This document shows positions 54,900 through 63,508 of a stretch of DNA of 64,000 bases, piece after piece. This stretch comes from Aquicoccus porphyridii (lineage in GTDB: Bacteria; Pseudomonadota; Alphaproteobacteria; Rhodobacterales; Rhodobacteraceae). A program made the translations under genes and the position numbers. Location: contig NZ_VINQ01000019.1 of assembly GCF_008369105.1 (NCBI RefSeq), positions 1 to 64,000 of the forward strand. The letters run 5' to 3'. Under the pieces are notes generated by a model. That model worked only from the letters and a program-made list of their open reading frames with translations. It was not told the DNA's origin and searched no databases. The stretch's first letter is position 1. Each line of letters begins with the position of its first letter.

Positions 54900-57371
54900 A
54901 TGACTGCTCTCAACGATCTGCGTCTCTCCATCGACGGCATGTCCTGCGCCGCCTGCGTCGGACGTGCGGAAAAGGCCCTGCGCGGGGTCGAAGGCGTGGC
55001 CGATGTCTCGGTCAACCTCGCCAGCGAAAGCGCGGCACTGCACTACACCGCCCCCGCCGATCCAGCCCGCATCGCCGCCGCGCTCGATTCCGCGGGCTAT
55101 CCCGCCCGCCGCGCCAGCGTCACGCTCGATATCGAGGGCATGTCCTGCGCCTCCTGCGTGGGCCGCGTCGATGGCGCGCTGGCCGCGCTTCCCGGCGTGA
55201 CCGACGTGAATGTCAACCTCGCCAGCGAAACCGCCACCCTGCGCTACCTCGAAGGCGTGACCACCCCGGCCGAGATCATCCGCGCCGTCGCCACCACCGG
55301 CTATACCGCCACGCTCCGCGACGGTGGCGAGGCCGTGGGCATCGGCACCCGCAAAGAGGCCGAGGCGGCCCAGCTTCGGCGCGAACTGACCCTCGCCGCC
55401 CTGCTCACCCTGCCGGTGTTCATCGTCGAGATGGGTGGCCACCTGATCCCGCCCTTTCATCACTGGATCATGGCCAATATCGGCATGCAGGTCTCCTGGG
55501 TGGCGCAATTCGTGCTGACCACGCTGGTCCTCGCCCTGCCCGGACGACGCTTCTTTGCCAAGGGCCTGCCCGCCCTCCTGCGCGGCGCGCCCGATATGAA
55601 CAGCCTCGTCGCCGTGGGCACGCTCGCCGCGTGGGGCTTCTCCACCGTGGCCACGTTCGCGCCCGCCCTCCTGCCCGCCGCCAGCCGCGCGGTCTATTTC
55701 GAGGCGGCGGCGGTGATCGTCACCCTCATCCTTCTGGGCCGCTTTCTCGAAGCCCGCGCCAAGGGCCGCACCGGCGCCGCGATCCGCGCGCTGATGAACC
55801 TCTCGCCGCGCCATGCCCGGGTGTTGCGCGACGGCACCGAAGCGGAAATCGACGCCTCCGCCCTCGTTACCGGTGACCTCGTGCTCGTCCGCCCCGGCGA
55901 GCGTATCCCCGCCGACGGGCAGATCGAGACCGGCGAAAGCCATGTCGATGAAAGCATGATCACCGGCGAACCCGTGCCCGTCACCAAGGCCCCCGGCGAT
56001 CCCGTCACCGGCGGCACTGTCAACGGCTCCGGCGCGCTGCGCTTCACCACCACCGCCGTGGGCGCCGACACCACCCTGTCGCAGATCGTGCGCATGGTCG
56101 AAGAGGCACAGGGCGCGAAGCTTCCCATTCAGGGCCTCGTGGATCGCATCACCCTGTGGTTCGTGCCCGTGGTGATGGCGGCGGCGGCGCTCACCACCCT
56201 TGTCTGGCTCATCTTCGGCCCGGAACCGGCACTCAGCCACGCACTCGTTGCGGGTGTGGCCGTGCTGATCATCGCCTGCCCCTGCGCCATGGGGCTGGCC
56301 ACACCCACCTCGATCATGGTCGGCACCGGGCGCGCCGCCGAAATGGGCGTGCTCTTTCGCAAGGGCGACGCGCTTCAGGCGCTGCAAGGGGTCGAGGTGA
56401 TCGCCTTCGACAAGACCGGCACATTGACCCGCGGCCACCCCGAACTGACCAACCTGATCCCGGCGGGCGACTGGACCCGTGCCACGCTCCTGCCGCTCAT
56501 CGGCGCGGTCGAGGATCAATCCGAACACCCCATCGCCCGTGCCATCGCCGAAACCGCCCGCACGGAAACCGGCGCGCTCCCCACCGCCACCGGCTTTCGC
56601 GCACAGGCCGGGTTCGGCGTGCGTGCCACCGTCAACGGCCACGAGATCATGATCGGCGCCGACCGCATGATGACCCGCCAGAAGATCGACATCGCCCCGC
56701 TCACCGATCAGGCACGCGAGTTTGCCAATGCGGGAAAAACCCCGCTCTACGCTGCCATCGACGGCGAGATCGCGGCGCTGATCGCCGTTTCCGACCCGCT
56801 CAAACCCACCACCCGACAGACCATCGCCACCCTGCATGACATGGGCCTCAAGACCGCGATGATCACCGGCGACAACACGGCCACCGCCCGCGCCATCGCG
56901 GCCGAAGCCGGGATCGACCATGTCGAGGCCGAGGTGCTGCCGCGCGGCAAGGTCAAGGCGCTGGAAAACCTGCGTGCAAACGGCGCACGGCTCGCCTTTG
57001 TCGGCGACGGCATCAACGACGCGCCCGCGCTGGCCGCGGCCGATATCGGCATCGCCATCGGCACCGGCACCGATGTCGCCATCGAATCCGCCGACGTGGT
57101 GCTCATGTCGGGCGATCTGCGCGGCGTCGTGAACGCGCTCGACATCTCGCGGCGCACCATGCGCAACATCCGGCAGAACCTCTTCTGGGCCTTTGCCTAC
57201 AACACTGCGCTCATCCCCGTCGCCGCCGGGCTGTTTTATCCGGCGCTGGGTTGGCAGCTTTCACCGATGCTCGCCGCGGGCGCCATGGCGCTCAGCTCGG
57301 TTTTCGTGCTCACCAACGCGCTGCGCCTGCGCCGCGCCCGCCCGCTTTTGAAAGAAGGACAAACCACATGA
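54900..57371 (+). CDS. copA: Copper-exporting P1B-type ATPase
   Basis: 823 residues. Two N-terminal HMA domains (CxxC at Cys16/19 and Cys83/86), eight membrane helices with the metal-site CPC motif ([13 protein letters not shown]), phosphatase TGE motif (MITGEPVP), phosphorylation site [13 protein letters not shown] motif SEHPIARA and hinge [10 protein letters not shown]. Cu(I) export from the cytoplasm driven by ATP. Standard size. AAAGG before ATG; stop overlaps the cueR start by four bases. Confidence 0.96.
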   Translation: MTALNDLRLSIDGMSCAACVGRAEKALRGVEGVADVSVNLASESAALHYTAPADPARIAAALDSAGYPARRASVTLDIEGMSCASCVGRVDGALAALPGVTDVNVNLASETATLRYLEGVTTPAEIIRAVATTGYTATLRDGGEAVGIGTRKEAEAAQLRRELTLAALLTLPVFIVEMGGHLIPPFHHWIMANIGMQVSWVAQFVLTTLVLALPGRRFFAKGLPALLRGAPDMNSLVAVGTLAAWGFSTVATFAPALLPAASRAVYFEAAAVIVTLILLGRFLEARAKGRTGAAIRALMNLSPRHARVLRDGTEAEIDASALVTGDLVLVRPGERIPADGQIETGESHVDESMITGEPVPVTKAPGDPVTGGTVNGSGALRFTTTAVGADTTLSQIVRMVEEAQGAKLPIQGLVDRITLWFVPVVMAAAALTTLVWLIFGPEPALSHALVAGVAVLIIACPCAMGLATPTSIMVGTGRAAEMGVLFRKGDALQALQGVEVIAFDKTGTLTRGHPELTNLIPAGDWTRATLLPLIGAVEDQSEHPIARAIAETARTETGALPTATGFRAQAGFGVRATVNGHEIMIGADRMMTRQKIDIAPLTDQAREFANAGKTPLYAAIDGEIAALIAVSDPLKPTTRQTIATLHDMGLKTAMITGDNTATARAIAAEAGIDHVEAEVLPRGKVKALENLRANGARLAFVGDGINDAPALAAADIGIAIGTGTDVAIESADVVLMSGDLRGVVNALDISRRTMRNIRQNLFWAFAYNTALIPVAAGLFYPALGWQLSPMLAAGAMALSSVFVLTNALRLRRARPLLKEGQTT

Positions 57372-57760
57372 ATATCGGAGATGTCGCCCACCGCGCCGGC
57401 CTGCCCGCCAAGACCATCCGCTATTACGAGGATATCGGACTGGTCAAACCCCTGCGCTCGCAAAACGGCTATCGCCGCTTCCGCGACAGCGACCTGCACA
57501 AACTGTCCTTTCTTGGCCGCGCCCGCTCCTTGGGTTTTTCCATCGAGGATTGCCGCACCCTCATGGCCCTCTACGAAGACCACAGCCGCGCCAGCGCCGA
57601 CGTGAAACGCATCGCCCGCCAGAACCTTGCAAAGATCGAGGAAAAGATCGCCGAGCTACAGGCGATGCACGATACGCTCTCGCACCTGGTCAAGAAATGC
57701 CACGGTGACGACCGCCCCGATTGCCCGATCCTCACCGATCTTGCCAAAGCTCACGGATAA
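57368..57760 (+). CDS. cueR: Cu(I)-responsive MerR-family regulator
   Basis: 130 residues from the ATG at 57368, overlapping the copA stop; GAAGGA precedes it. Winged helix ([24 protein letters not shown]), dimer helix, and the CueR metal loop with Cys111 and Cys119 ([12 protein letters not shown]). It activates copA by untwisting the 19-bp-spacer promoter and probably also its own gene, since copA and cueR are one transcript. Followed by a palindromic terminator. Confidence 0.94.
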   Translation: MNIGDVAHRAGLPAKTIRYYEDIGLVKPLRSQNGYRRFRDSDLHKLSFLGRARSLGFSIEDCRTLMALYEDHSRASADVKRIARQNLAKIEEKIAELQAMHDTLSHLVKKCHGDDRPDCPILTDLAKAHG

Positions 57761-57765
57761 GACCC

Positions 57766-57786
57766 CGATTTTTCGCCGAAAAATCG
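57766..57786. terminator. Bidirectional terminator between cueR and the D-threonine aldolase-like gene
   Basis: Palindrome CGATTTTT (57766-57773), loop CGCCG, AAAAATCG (57779-57786). The A/T-rich arms give U-runs in both transcripts. It lies six bases after the cueR stop and six before the convergent gene. Confidence 0.8.
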
Positions 57787-57791
57787 TTCCT

Positions 57792-58946
57792 CTACCACAG
57801 CTTCCCGCGCGCCGAGACCGGCCAGACGCATTCCACCACGCCACCGCGCAGCCCGACATACCAGTCATGCAGGTTGCAGGTCGGGTCGCAATGCCCCGGC
57901 ACCAGCCGCAGCCGATCACCGACGCTCAACGCACCCTCCGGGTCATCCACCACCCCGTGTTCGTCCGACGGCCCGACATAGGCCACATCCTCCCGGCCAA
58001 AGACGCGCGGCAACCCGCTCTCGAACGTCATCGCCTTCAGCCCGGCATCGACCACCGCCTGCCCCGGCTTCACATGGCTCATCACCGACGCCAGCACGAA
58101 AAGCGCGTTCTCCCATTCGCCCGCATCGAGCCGCGCGCCATTGGCCCCGCGAATACGCCCGTAATCGGCATCCATGAACGCGTAAGAACCGCATTGCAGC
58201 TCGGTATAAAGCCCCGATCCCGTCTCGAACGGGTAAGACCCGGTGCCGCCCCCGGTCACCACGGGGCAGTCGATCCCCGCCGCCGCCAGCGCCTCGACCA
58301 CGCTTCGCGCAATGGCAATCGCCGCCTCCAGCGCGCCGCGCCGCGCCGCCCACTCCTCCACATGCTGGGCCGAGCCGTGATAGGCCTGCACCCCCTCGAA
58401 GCGCAGCCCCGGCGCGGCCAGCACCGCCTGTGCGATCTCGACCGCCGCACCGGGGCTCACCACCCCGCAGCGCCCGCCGCCGCAATCGACCTCGACCAGC
58501 ACGCCCAGTTCCGTGCCCGCGCGCGCCGCCGCTTCCGACAACTCCGTGACATTCGCCAGATCATCGACGCAGACCGACACGCTGCTCCCCAACTTGGGCA
58601 GCGCCGCCAGCCGCGCGATCATCTGCGCATCGCGCACCTCGTTCGACACCAGGATGTCGGGAATACCCCCCCGGGCAAAGACCTCGGCCTCGCTCACCTT
58701 CTGGCAACAGACCCCGCGCGCCCCGCCGATCTCCATCTGCAAGCGCGCCACATCCACCGATTTGTGCATCTTGCCATGCACCCTGAGGTGCATTCCATGC
58801 CCGCGCACGTAATCGCCCAGCTTGGCGATATTACGCTCCAGCGCATCGAGATCGAGGACGAGGCAGGGCGTGGCAATCTCGCCCTCGCCCATCCCCGGCA
58901 ATGCCGGAATGTCGAACCCGACCTCAAGCCCATCGAACTCGCTCAT
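57792..58946 (-). CDS. DSD1-family PLP enzyme (D-threonine aldolase / hydroxyaspartate aldolase-like)
   Basis: 384 residues from the ATG at 58946, which overlaps the sulfatase stop (ATGA). Alanine-racemase-type barrel with PLP Lys59 in RVHGKMHKS (family: RPHxKTHK) and a C-terminal metal site HCDPTCNLHD, with His and Asp two apart, as in D-threonine aldolase. Possible reactions: reversible cleavage of D-threonine or 3-hydroxyaspartate to glycine or glyoxylate derivatives. Context is a sulfatase, not bhc genes, so the substrate is open. Confidence 0.84.
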   Translation of the reverse strand: MSEFDGLEVGFDIPALPGMGEGEIATPCLVLDLDALERNIAKLGDYVRGHGMHLRVHGKMHKSVDVARLQMEIGGARGVCCQKVSEAEVFARGGIPDILVSNEVRDAQMIARLAALPKLGSSVSVCVDDLANVTELSEAAARAGTELGVLVEVDCGGGRCGVVSPGAAVEIAQAVLAAPGLRFEGVQAYHGSAQHVEEWAARRGALEAAIAIARSVVEALAAAGIDCPVVTGGGTGSYPFETGSGLYTELQCGSYAFMDADYGRIRGANGARLDAGEWENALFVLASVMSHVKPGQAVVDAGLKAMTFESGLPRVFGREDVAYVGPSDEHGVVDDPEGALSVGDRLRLVPGHCDPTCNLHDWYVGLRGGVVECVWPVSARGKLW

Positions 58947-60613
58947 CCGCCCTTGATCTCCTGCCAGGGCCGCGCCGTTCGGCCGCGATATTTCACCGTC
59001 AACTCCCCGGAAATCTCGCCCTCGTCGTAAACGCCCAGAACGATCCCCTTGCCCCGGCTCTTGGTGCGCATCTCGATCAATGTCTCGCGCGAAACGGTCG
59101 TGCGCTGCGCCGGCCGTCGCGCCCATTCGAAAAGCCGCGCATACATCGTCTCGATCACCTCCGCATGGTCGGGACTCTCACCAAGGTCGCTCAACTCGTC
59201 GGGATCGTTCGCCAGGTCGAACAGGATCGGCCGGTGCCCGCCCTCGGCATGGATGAGCTTCCAGCGCTTGTCCGCCACCATGAAAAGCTGTGCATCGTCG
59301 ATGTCCGCGTTCAGAAGCGCCGCCACCGGTGCCCCGGAATAGTCGTATTCGCAGACCACGTATTGCCGCCGCGTCTCCTGCGTCTCGCCGTGCAGAATGG
59401 GCATCAGGCTCTCGCCCTCCAGCACGTGATCGGGTACCTTGGCCCCCGCCACATCGACGAAGGTGGGGGCAAGGTCGATCGATTCCACCAACGCATCGCA
59501 AACCGTGCCGCGCGTCGCATCGGCCTCGGGGCTCGGATCATAGACGATCAGCGGAATGCGCGTGCTCGCATCGTGGAAAAATGTCTTTTCCCCCATCCAG
59601 TGATCGCCAAGGAAATCCCCGTGATCCGAGGTCAGAACGATCATCGTGTCCTGCATCCGCCCGGTCTCTTCCATCCACGCGAACAGCCGCCCCATCTGGT
59701 CATCGGCCTGCTTGATCAGCCCCATATAGGCCGGGATCACCGCCTCGCGCACCTCGTCGCGCGAAAACGCCTGCCCGACCTTGGTGTCCATGAAGCCCTT
59801 CATCACCGGATGCGCGCCCTGCCGCTCGGCCTCGGACCGGTTCACCGGCAGCACATGTTCGGGGCCATACATGCCGGCATAGGGCTCGGGCACGATATAG
59901 GGCCAGTGCGGCTTGATATAGCTGAGGTGACAACACCACGGCGCTTGCGCCCCCGCCATGAACTCCATGCCCCGCCCGGTGAGGTAAGGCGTCTCGCTGT
60001 CTTCCTCGTCGATATTGGCGGCCATCGGCGAGTGCTTGAGAAACCAGCCCGAGAGCACGTTGCCATCCTCATCGAGCCCCGAATTGGCAAAATCGTGCCA
60101 CGGGTTGTCGCTCTCGTATCCCTTGGCGCGCAGCCATTCGTTATAGGTCTTCGCCCCGTCCGGATCGTAACTCCCGTCCGGCCCCTCGGGCAGCATCCCG
60201 TCATCGCGCTCATAGACATCGAACCCGCATTCGCTCACCCGCGCCCCGATGATCGTGTCGGGCGCCAGCCCCAGCCGCTTCATCCCCTCGACATCGGCGC
60301 GCATATGGGTCTTGCCGACGAGGTAACACCCCATCCCCGCCCGGCGCAGGTGATCGCCCATCGTCTCCTCGCCGACCTTGAGCGGAATACCGTTATTCGT
60401 CGCCCCGTGCGACGAGGCATAGCGCCCGGTATAGGTGCTCATCCGGCTGCTGCCACAGATCGGCGACTGGATATAGGCGCGGGTAAATCGCACGCCCTTC
60501 TCGGCCAGCGCGTCAATATGGGGGGTTTCCAGATGCGGATGCCCGTAACAGCTCAGGTAATCCCAGCGCAGCTGGTCAAACATGATGAACAGGATATTCT
60601 TCGCACGCGCCAT
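58943..60613 (-). CDS. Sulfatase-superfamily hydrolase (arylsulfatase/phosphonate monoester hydrolase-like)
   Basis: 556 residues. Alkaline-phosphatase fold: FIMFDQLRWDYL, formylglycine site Cys53 in ICGSSRMSTYTGRY (CxSxR), metal ligands in TSDHGDFLGDH, and YVVCEYDYSG. The layout (no signal peptide, short C-terminal tail) is like the cytoplasmic PMH/PAS group that cleaves sulfate or phosphonate monoesters. GGAGGCAAG precedes the ATG. Coupled to the D-threonine aldolase-like gene. Needs a formylglycine-generating enzyme, not encoded here. Confidence 0.86.
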   Translation of the reverse strand: MARAKNILFIMFDQLRWDYLSCYGHPHLETPHIDALAEKGVRFTRAYIQSPICGSSRMSTYTGRYASSHGATNNGIPLKVGEETMGDHLRRAGMGCYLVGKTHMRADVEGMKRLGLAPDTIIGARVSECGFDVYERDDGMLPEGPDGSYDPDGAKTYNEWLRAKGYESDNPWHDFANSGLDEDGNVLSGWFLKHSPMAANIDEEDSETPYLTGRGMEFMAGAQAPWCCHLSYIKPHWPYIVPEPYAGMYGPEHVLPVNRSEAERQGAHPVMKGFMDTKVGQAFSRDEVREAVIPAYMGLIKQADDQMGRLFAWMEETGRMQDTMIVLTSDHGDFLGDHWMGEKTFFHDASTRIPLIVYDPSPEADATRGTVCDALVESIDLAPTFVDVAGAKVPDHVLEGESLMPILHGETQETRRQYVVCEYDYSGAPVAALLNADIDDAQLFMVADKRWKLIHAEGGHRPILFDLANDPDELSDLGESPDHAEVIETMYARLFEWARRPAQRTTVSRETLIEMRTKSRGKGIVLGVYDEGEISGELTVKYRGRTARPWQEIKGG

Positions 60614-60640
60614 CTTGCCTCCTCGATCTTCTGGAAAAAT

Positions 60641-60769
60641 GGGGGCGCTGCCCCCCAGGTGCCAGATCCCTTCAGGATCTTGTCACCCTCCCCCCGGAGT
60701 ATTTTCAGCAAGATGAAGGACGAGGAACGCCCGGCTCTTCATCTTGCCCCAAATACTCCCCGCGGAGCG
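60641..60769. repeat. Cluster of two dispersed repeats and a GC hairpin
   Basis: A hairpin GGGGGC-GCT-GCCCCC (60641-60655), an inverted core CCGGAGTATTTTCAGCAAGATGAA (60694-60717, shown in part) and a direct core TTCATCTTGCCCC then AAATACTCCCCGCGG (60738-60766). The two cores face each other. Occupies the 60614-60796 gap between the sulfatase and the CoxG-like gene on the minus strand. Confidence 0.65.
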
Positions 60770-60796
60770 TCCACACCCGCCACCGCGCCCGGGGTC

Positions 60797-61327
60797 TCAC
60801 CCCTTGCGCAAACGCTGAAACCAGCCCTTTTTCTTGCCCTCGTGCTCGGCCTGCGCCGCTTCGGCCTCATCCGCGTCATCGGGGCCCTCGACCGCGTCGG
60901 CAAACCGGTCAAAGAACTGGTCCGCCATCTTGCGGGCGAACCCGTCGATGATCCGGCTGCCCAGTTGCGCGAGCTTGCCGCCCACCTTGGCCTCGACATC
61001 GTAATGCAGAACCGTGGTGCCGGGGTCTTCGCCATCTTCCAGCCGCACCTTGGCGCCGCCCTTGGCGAAACCGGCCGCCCCGCCCTTGCCCTCGCCCGAA
61101 AGCGTCAGGCTCTCGCGTTCCACCATGTCGGTGAGCGTCACCGCCCCCTTGAAGGTGGCCTTCACCGGTCCGACCTTCTGCACCACCGTGGCCTCGAACC
61201 CGTCTTCGGGGCTGCCCACCATCTCCTGGCAACCCGGCACGCATTCGCCCAGAACATCGGCCGACAGAAGCGCGGCCCAGACCTCCTCGCGCGGGGCCGC
61301 GATCACGCGGCTGTCGCTCATTTCCAT
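60797..61327 (-). CDS. CoxG/SRPBCC-like protein
   Basis: 176 residues. SRPBCC (START-like) fold: VIAAPREEVWAALLSADVLGECVPGC is the CoxG signature opening, with TTVLHYDVEAKVGGKLAQLGSRII at the end, plus a charged C-terminal tail (EAEAAQAEHEGKKKGW). CoxG helps CO dehydrogenase attach to the membrane, but no cox genes are here and it lies 23 bp after an acyl-CoA synthetase gene. AAGGAGACGC precedes the ATG. Possibly binds a lipid or acyl ligand. Confidence 0.8.
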   Translation of the reverse strand: MEMSDSRVIAAPREEVWAALLSADVLGECVPGCQEMVGSPEDGFEATVVQKVGPVKATFKGAVTLTDMVERESLTLSGEGKGGAAGFAKGGAKVRLEDGEDPGTTVLHYDVEAKVGGKLAQLGSRIIDGFARKMADQFFDRFADAVEGPDDADEAEAAQAEHEGKKKGWFQRLRKG

Positions 61328-61350
61328 GTTGCGTCTCCTTCCTTAGCGGC

Positions 61351-63243
61351 TCACTCGGCCCATTCCCATGGCCGTGTAAAGGCGCCCAGCACCTTGGTCA
61401 CGCCCTCTTCGCCGCTGCCATTGGCCTCGACCTGCGCGACCAGACCGCGCTTCTTGTCGTCGACCACGCTCACCACCCGCGCGGCGACACCCGCATCCTC
61501 CAGCGCCCCGTTATAGACGCGGGTGATCGCCAGCTTGCGCAGGTCGGGCTTGAACACCTTGCCCACGGCGGTCTTGGGTAATTCGTCGAGTATCTCGACA
61601 TGCTTGGGATAGGCCGCGCGCTCGTGGATATGCACCTTGGCGTGTTCCATCAACTCATCCGCCGTCACCGTGCCGCTGCTCACCAGCTCGACATAGGCGC
61701 AGGGCACCTCGCCGGCATGGGCGTCGGGCTGGCCGATCGCCCCGGCAAAGGCCACATCCCTGTGCGACAGGAGCGCATCCTCGATATCGGCGGGGTCGAT
61801 ATTGTGACCGCCCCGGATGATCAGGTCCTTGGCCCGCCCGGTGATCCAGATATAGCCATCCGCGTCGATCCGGCCCAGGTCACCGGTGCGCAGATACCGG
61901 TTGCCGTCAATCTCGTGATAAAGGTCCTTGTTCTTGGCCTCCTCGGTATAGGTGTTGCCCTGCAGGACACCCGGATTGAAGACACAGATCTCACCCACCT
62001 CGTCGGTGGCGCATTCCTTGGCCGCGCCGTTCTCGCCCGCATGCATGATCCGCACATCGGTATAGGGGAAGGGAATGCCAACCGAGCCGATCTTCTTCTC
62101 CCCGTCGATCGGGTTGCACGAGACAAGAACCGTCGCCTCGGTCAGCCCGTAACCTTCGATGATGTTGATCCCCGTGGCGCTGGTGAACCGGTTGAACAGT
62201 TCCTGCGGCATCGGTGCCGAGCCGGAAAAGGCGTTCTTCACCGTCGAGAGATCGGCATCGACCGGCCGCTGCATCAGCGCCGAAACGGCGGTCGGCACGG
62301 TGATGATGAAGGTCGTCTTCCAGCGCTCGCACAGCTTCCAGAAATTGTCGAACACCCCTTCCCCGCGATAGCCCGCGGGCGTCGGGAACACCACATGCGC
62401 GCCCGACTTGATCATCGCGATCAGGATCACGTGGCAGGCAAAGACGTGGAACAGGGGCAGCGGGCACATCACGCTGTCTTCCTCGGAATAAAGCAGCTCA
62501 TGCCCGATCCAGCCCTGGTAGATGATGCCGGAATTCTTGTGCTGCGCCACCTTGGGCATGCCGGTCGTGCCGCCGGTGTGGAAATAGGCCGCGACCCGGT
62601 CTTCCTTCACATCCTCGAAACTCAGGGTCTTGGGCTGTTTCGCGATCTCGGCATTGAACCGCAGAACATCGGCGTGGTGGGTCTTCTGCACTTTGGGCCG
62701 GATCAGCGGCACGATGAACCTCTTCACCCCGCTCAGGTAACGGTTGAGGTCGACCGTCAGGATCGTGTTCACATTCGGCGCATGGCGCACAGCCTCGGCG
62801 GTCTTCTGCGCGATGTCGGTCTTGGGAAAGGCATGCAGCGTGACCACCACCTTTGCCCCGGTCTCGCGCAGGATCGCGCCGATCTGCTCGGGCTCCAGAA
62901 GCGGGTTGATCGGATTGGCGATGCCCGCGACCATCGCCCCGATCATGGCAATCGCCGTCTCGGTCGTGTTGGGCATGACCAGTGCGATCACGTCGTCCTT
63001 CTCGACCTTGAGCGAGCGGAACAGGTTCGCCGCCTGACAGACCTTGTCGTGAAACTCTGCCCAGGTCAGCGTTTCGGCCGGATCGTCCGGCCCCGACAAG
63101 AGCTGATAGGAAATCGCCGGGCGCTGCCCGAACTTGTCGGCCGTGGTCTTGAGCATCTCATAGACCGTCTTGGGCAGCTCGCGCGCCTCCCACGGCATTT
63201 CCTTGGTCTTGTCGATACTGTCCTGAAGCGTGGCAAATGTCAT
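61351..63243 (-). CDS. Acyl-CoA synthetase (AMP-forming)
   Basis: 630 residues from the ATG at 63243 (GGGAGGAGTATAAT upstream); the further frame is untranslated. ANL-superfamily: P-loop-like HTGGTTGMPK, aromatic-Gly EGYGLTEATV, RTGDLGRIDADGY, GRAKDLIIRGGHNI and the C-terminal KxxKT-like PKTAVGKVFKP. Activates a fatty or aromatic acid as acyl-AMP then acyl-CoA. It may feed the beta-oxidation cluster but is 50 kb away. Followed by the CoxG-like gene. Confidence 0.92.
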   Translation of the reverse strand: MTFATLQDSIDKTKEMPWEARELPKTVYEMLKTTADKFGQRPAISYQLLSGPDDPAETLTWAEFHDKVCQAANLFRSLKVEKDDVIALVMPNTTETAIAMIGAMVAGIANPINPLLEPEQIGAILRETGAKVVVTLHAFPKTDIAQKTAEAVRHAPNVNTILTVDLNRYLSGVKRFIVPLIRPKVQKTHHADVLRFNAEIAKQPKTLSFEDVKEDRVAAYFHTGGTTGMPKVAQHKNSGIIYQGWIGHELLYSEEDSVMCPLPLFHVFACHVILIAMIKSGAHVVFPTPAGYRGEGVFDNFWKLCERWKTTFIITVPTAVSALMQRPVDADLSTVKNAFSGSAPMPQELFNRFTSATGINIIEGYGLTEATVLVSCNPIDGEKKIGSVGIPFPYTDVRIMHAGENGAAKECATDEVGEICVFNPGVLQGNTYTEEAKNKDLYHEIDGNRYLRTGDLGRIDADGYIWITGRAKDLIIRGGHNIDPADIEDALLSHRDVAFAGAIGQPDAHAGEVPCAYVELVSSGTVTADELMEHAKVHIHERAAYPKHVEILDELPKTAVGKVFKPDLRKLAITRVYNGALEDAGVAARVVSVVDDKKRGLVAQVEANGSGEEGVTKVLGAFTRPWEWAE

Positions 63244-63383
63244 ATTATACTCCTCCCCGGTGCCCGCTCCTTCGGGCACTCGTTCCCGGGTATTGTGAGT
63301 GTCTTTGCGCCCGCGCGCAAGTGCCGGTCGCGCGACGTCAGCCCCCCTTGAACGATCGCTCTTGCACCGGTAGCGCGCGCCGC

Positions 63384-63493
63384 GTTAACCCCTTGGGGCG
63401 GTGCGCCGGGGCTCATCGCCCGGCAGCCGGATGTCAGCCGGGCGACAGCCGGGAGTCACCCCCCCGCTTTTCGCCGTTTCGGCACCGTTAACC
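63384..63493. repeat. GTTAACC-bounded CAGCCGG element, copy C
   Basis: GTTAACC at 63384-63390 and 63487-63493, exactly 110 bp as in copy A. Three CAGCCGG units at 63424, 63435 and 63446, each 11 bp apart, then GTCACCCCCC. It fills most of the divergent gap between the acyl-CoA synthetase (minus) and the nitrilase gene (plus). Confidence 0.8.
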
Positions 63494-63508
63494 CGAGGTT
63501 GATAAACC

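Noticed and set aside
54885-56921. Long minus-strand open frame opposite copA
   Set aside because: Antisense of copA; Gly/His/Asp-rich sequence with no fold, caused by high GC at third codon positions.
58901-61516. Very long plus-strand frame covering the sulfatase and the CoxG-like gene
   Set aside because: Runs antisense through two well-supported genes and the repeat cluster; no recognisable domain.
61600-63351. Plus-strand frame opposite the acyl-CoA synthetase
   Set aside because: Shadow of a gene with complete ANL motifs.
63237-63491. Small plus-strand ORF in the divergent gap before the nitrilase gene
   Set aside because: It overlaps repeat element C, has no ribosome site and a Cys/Arg/Pro-rich product.
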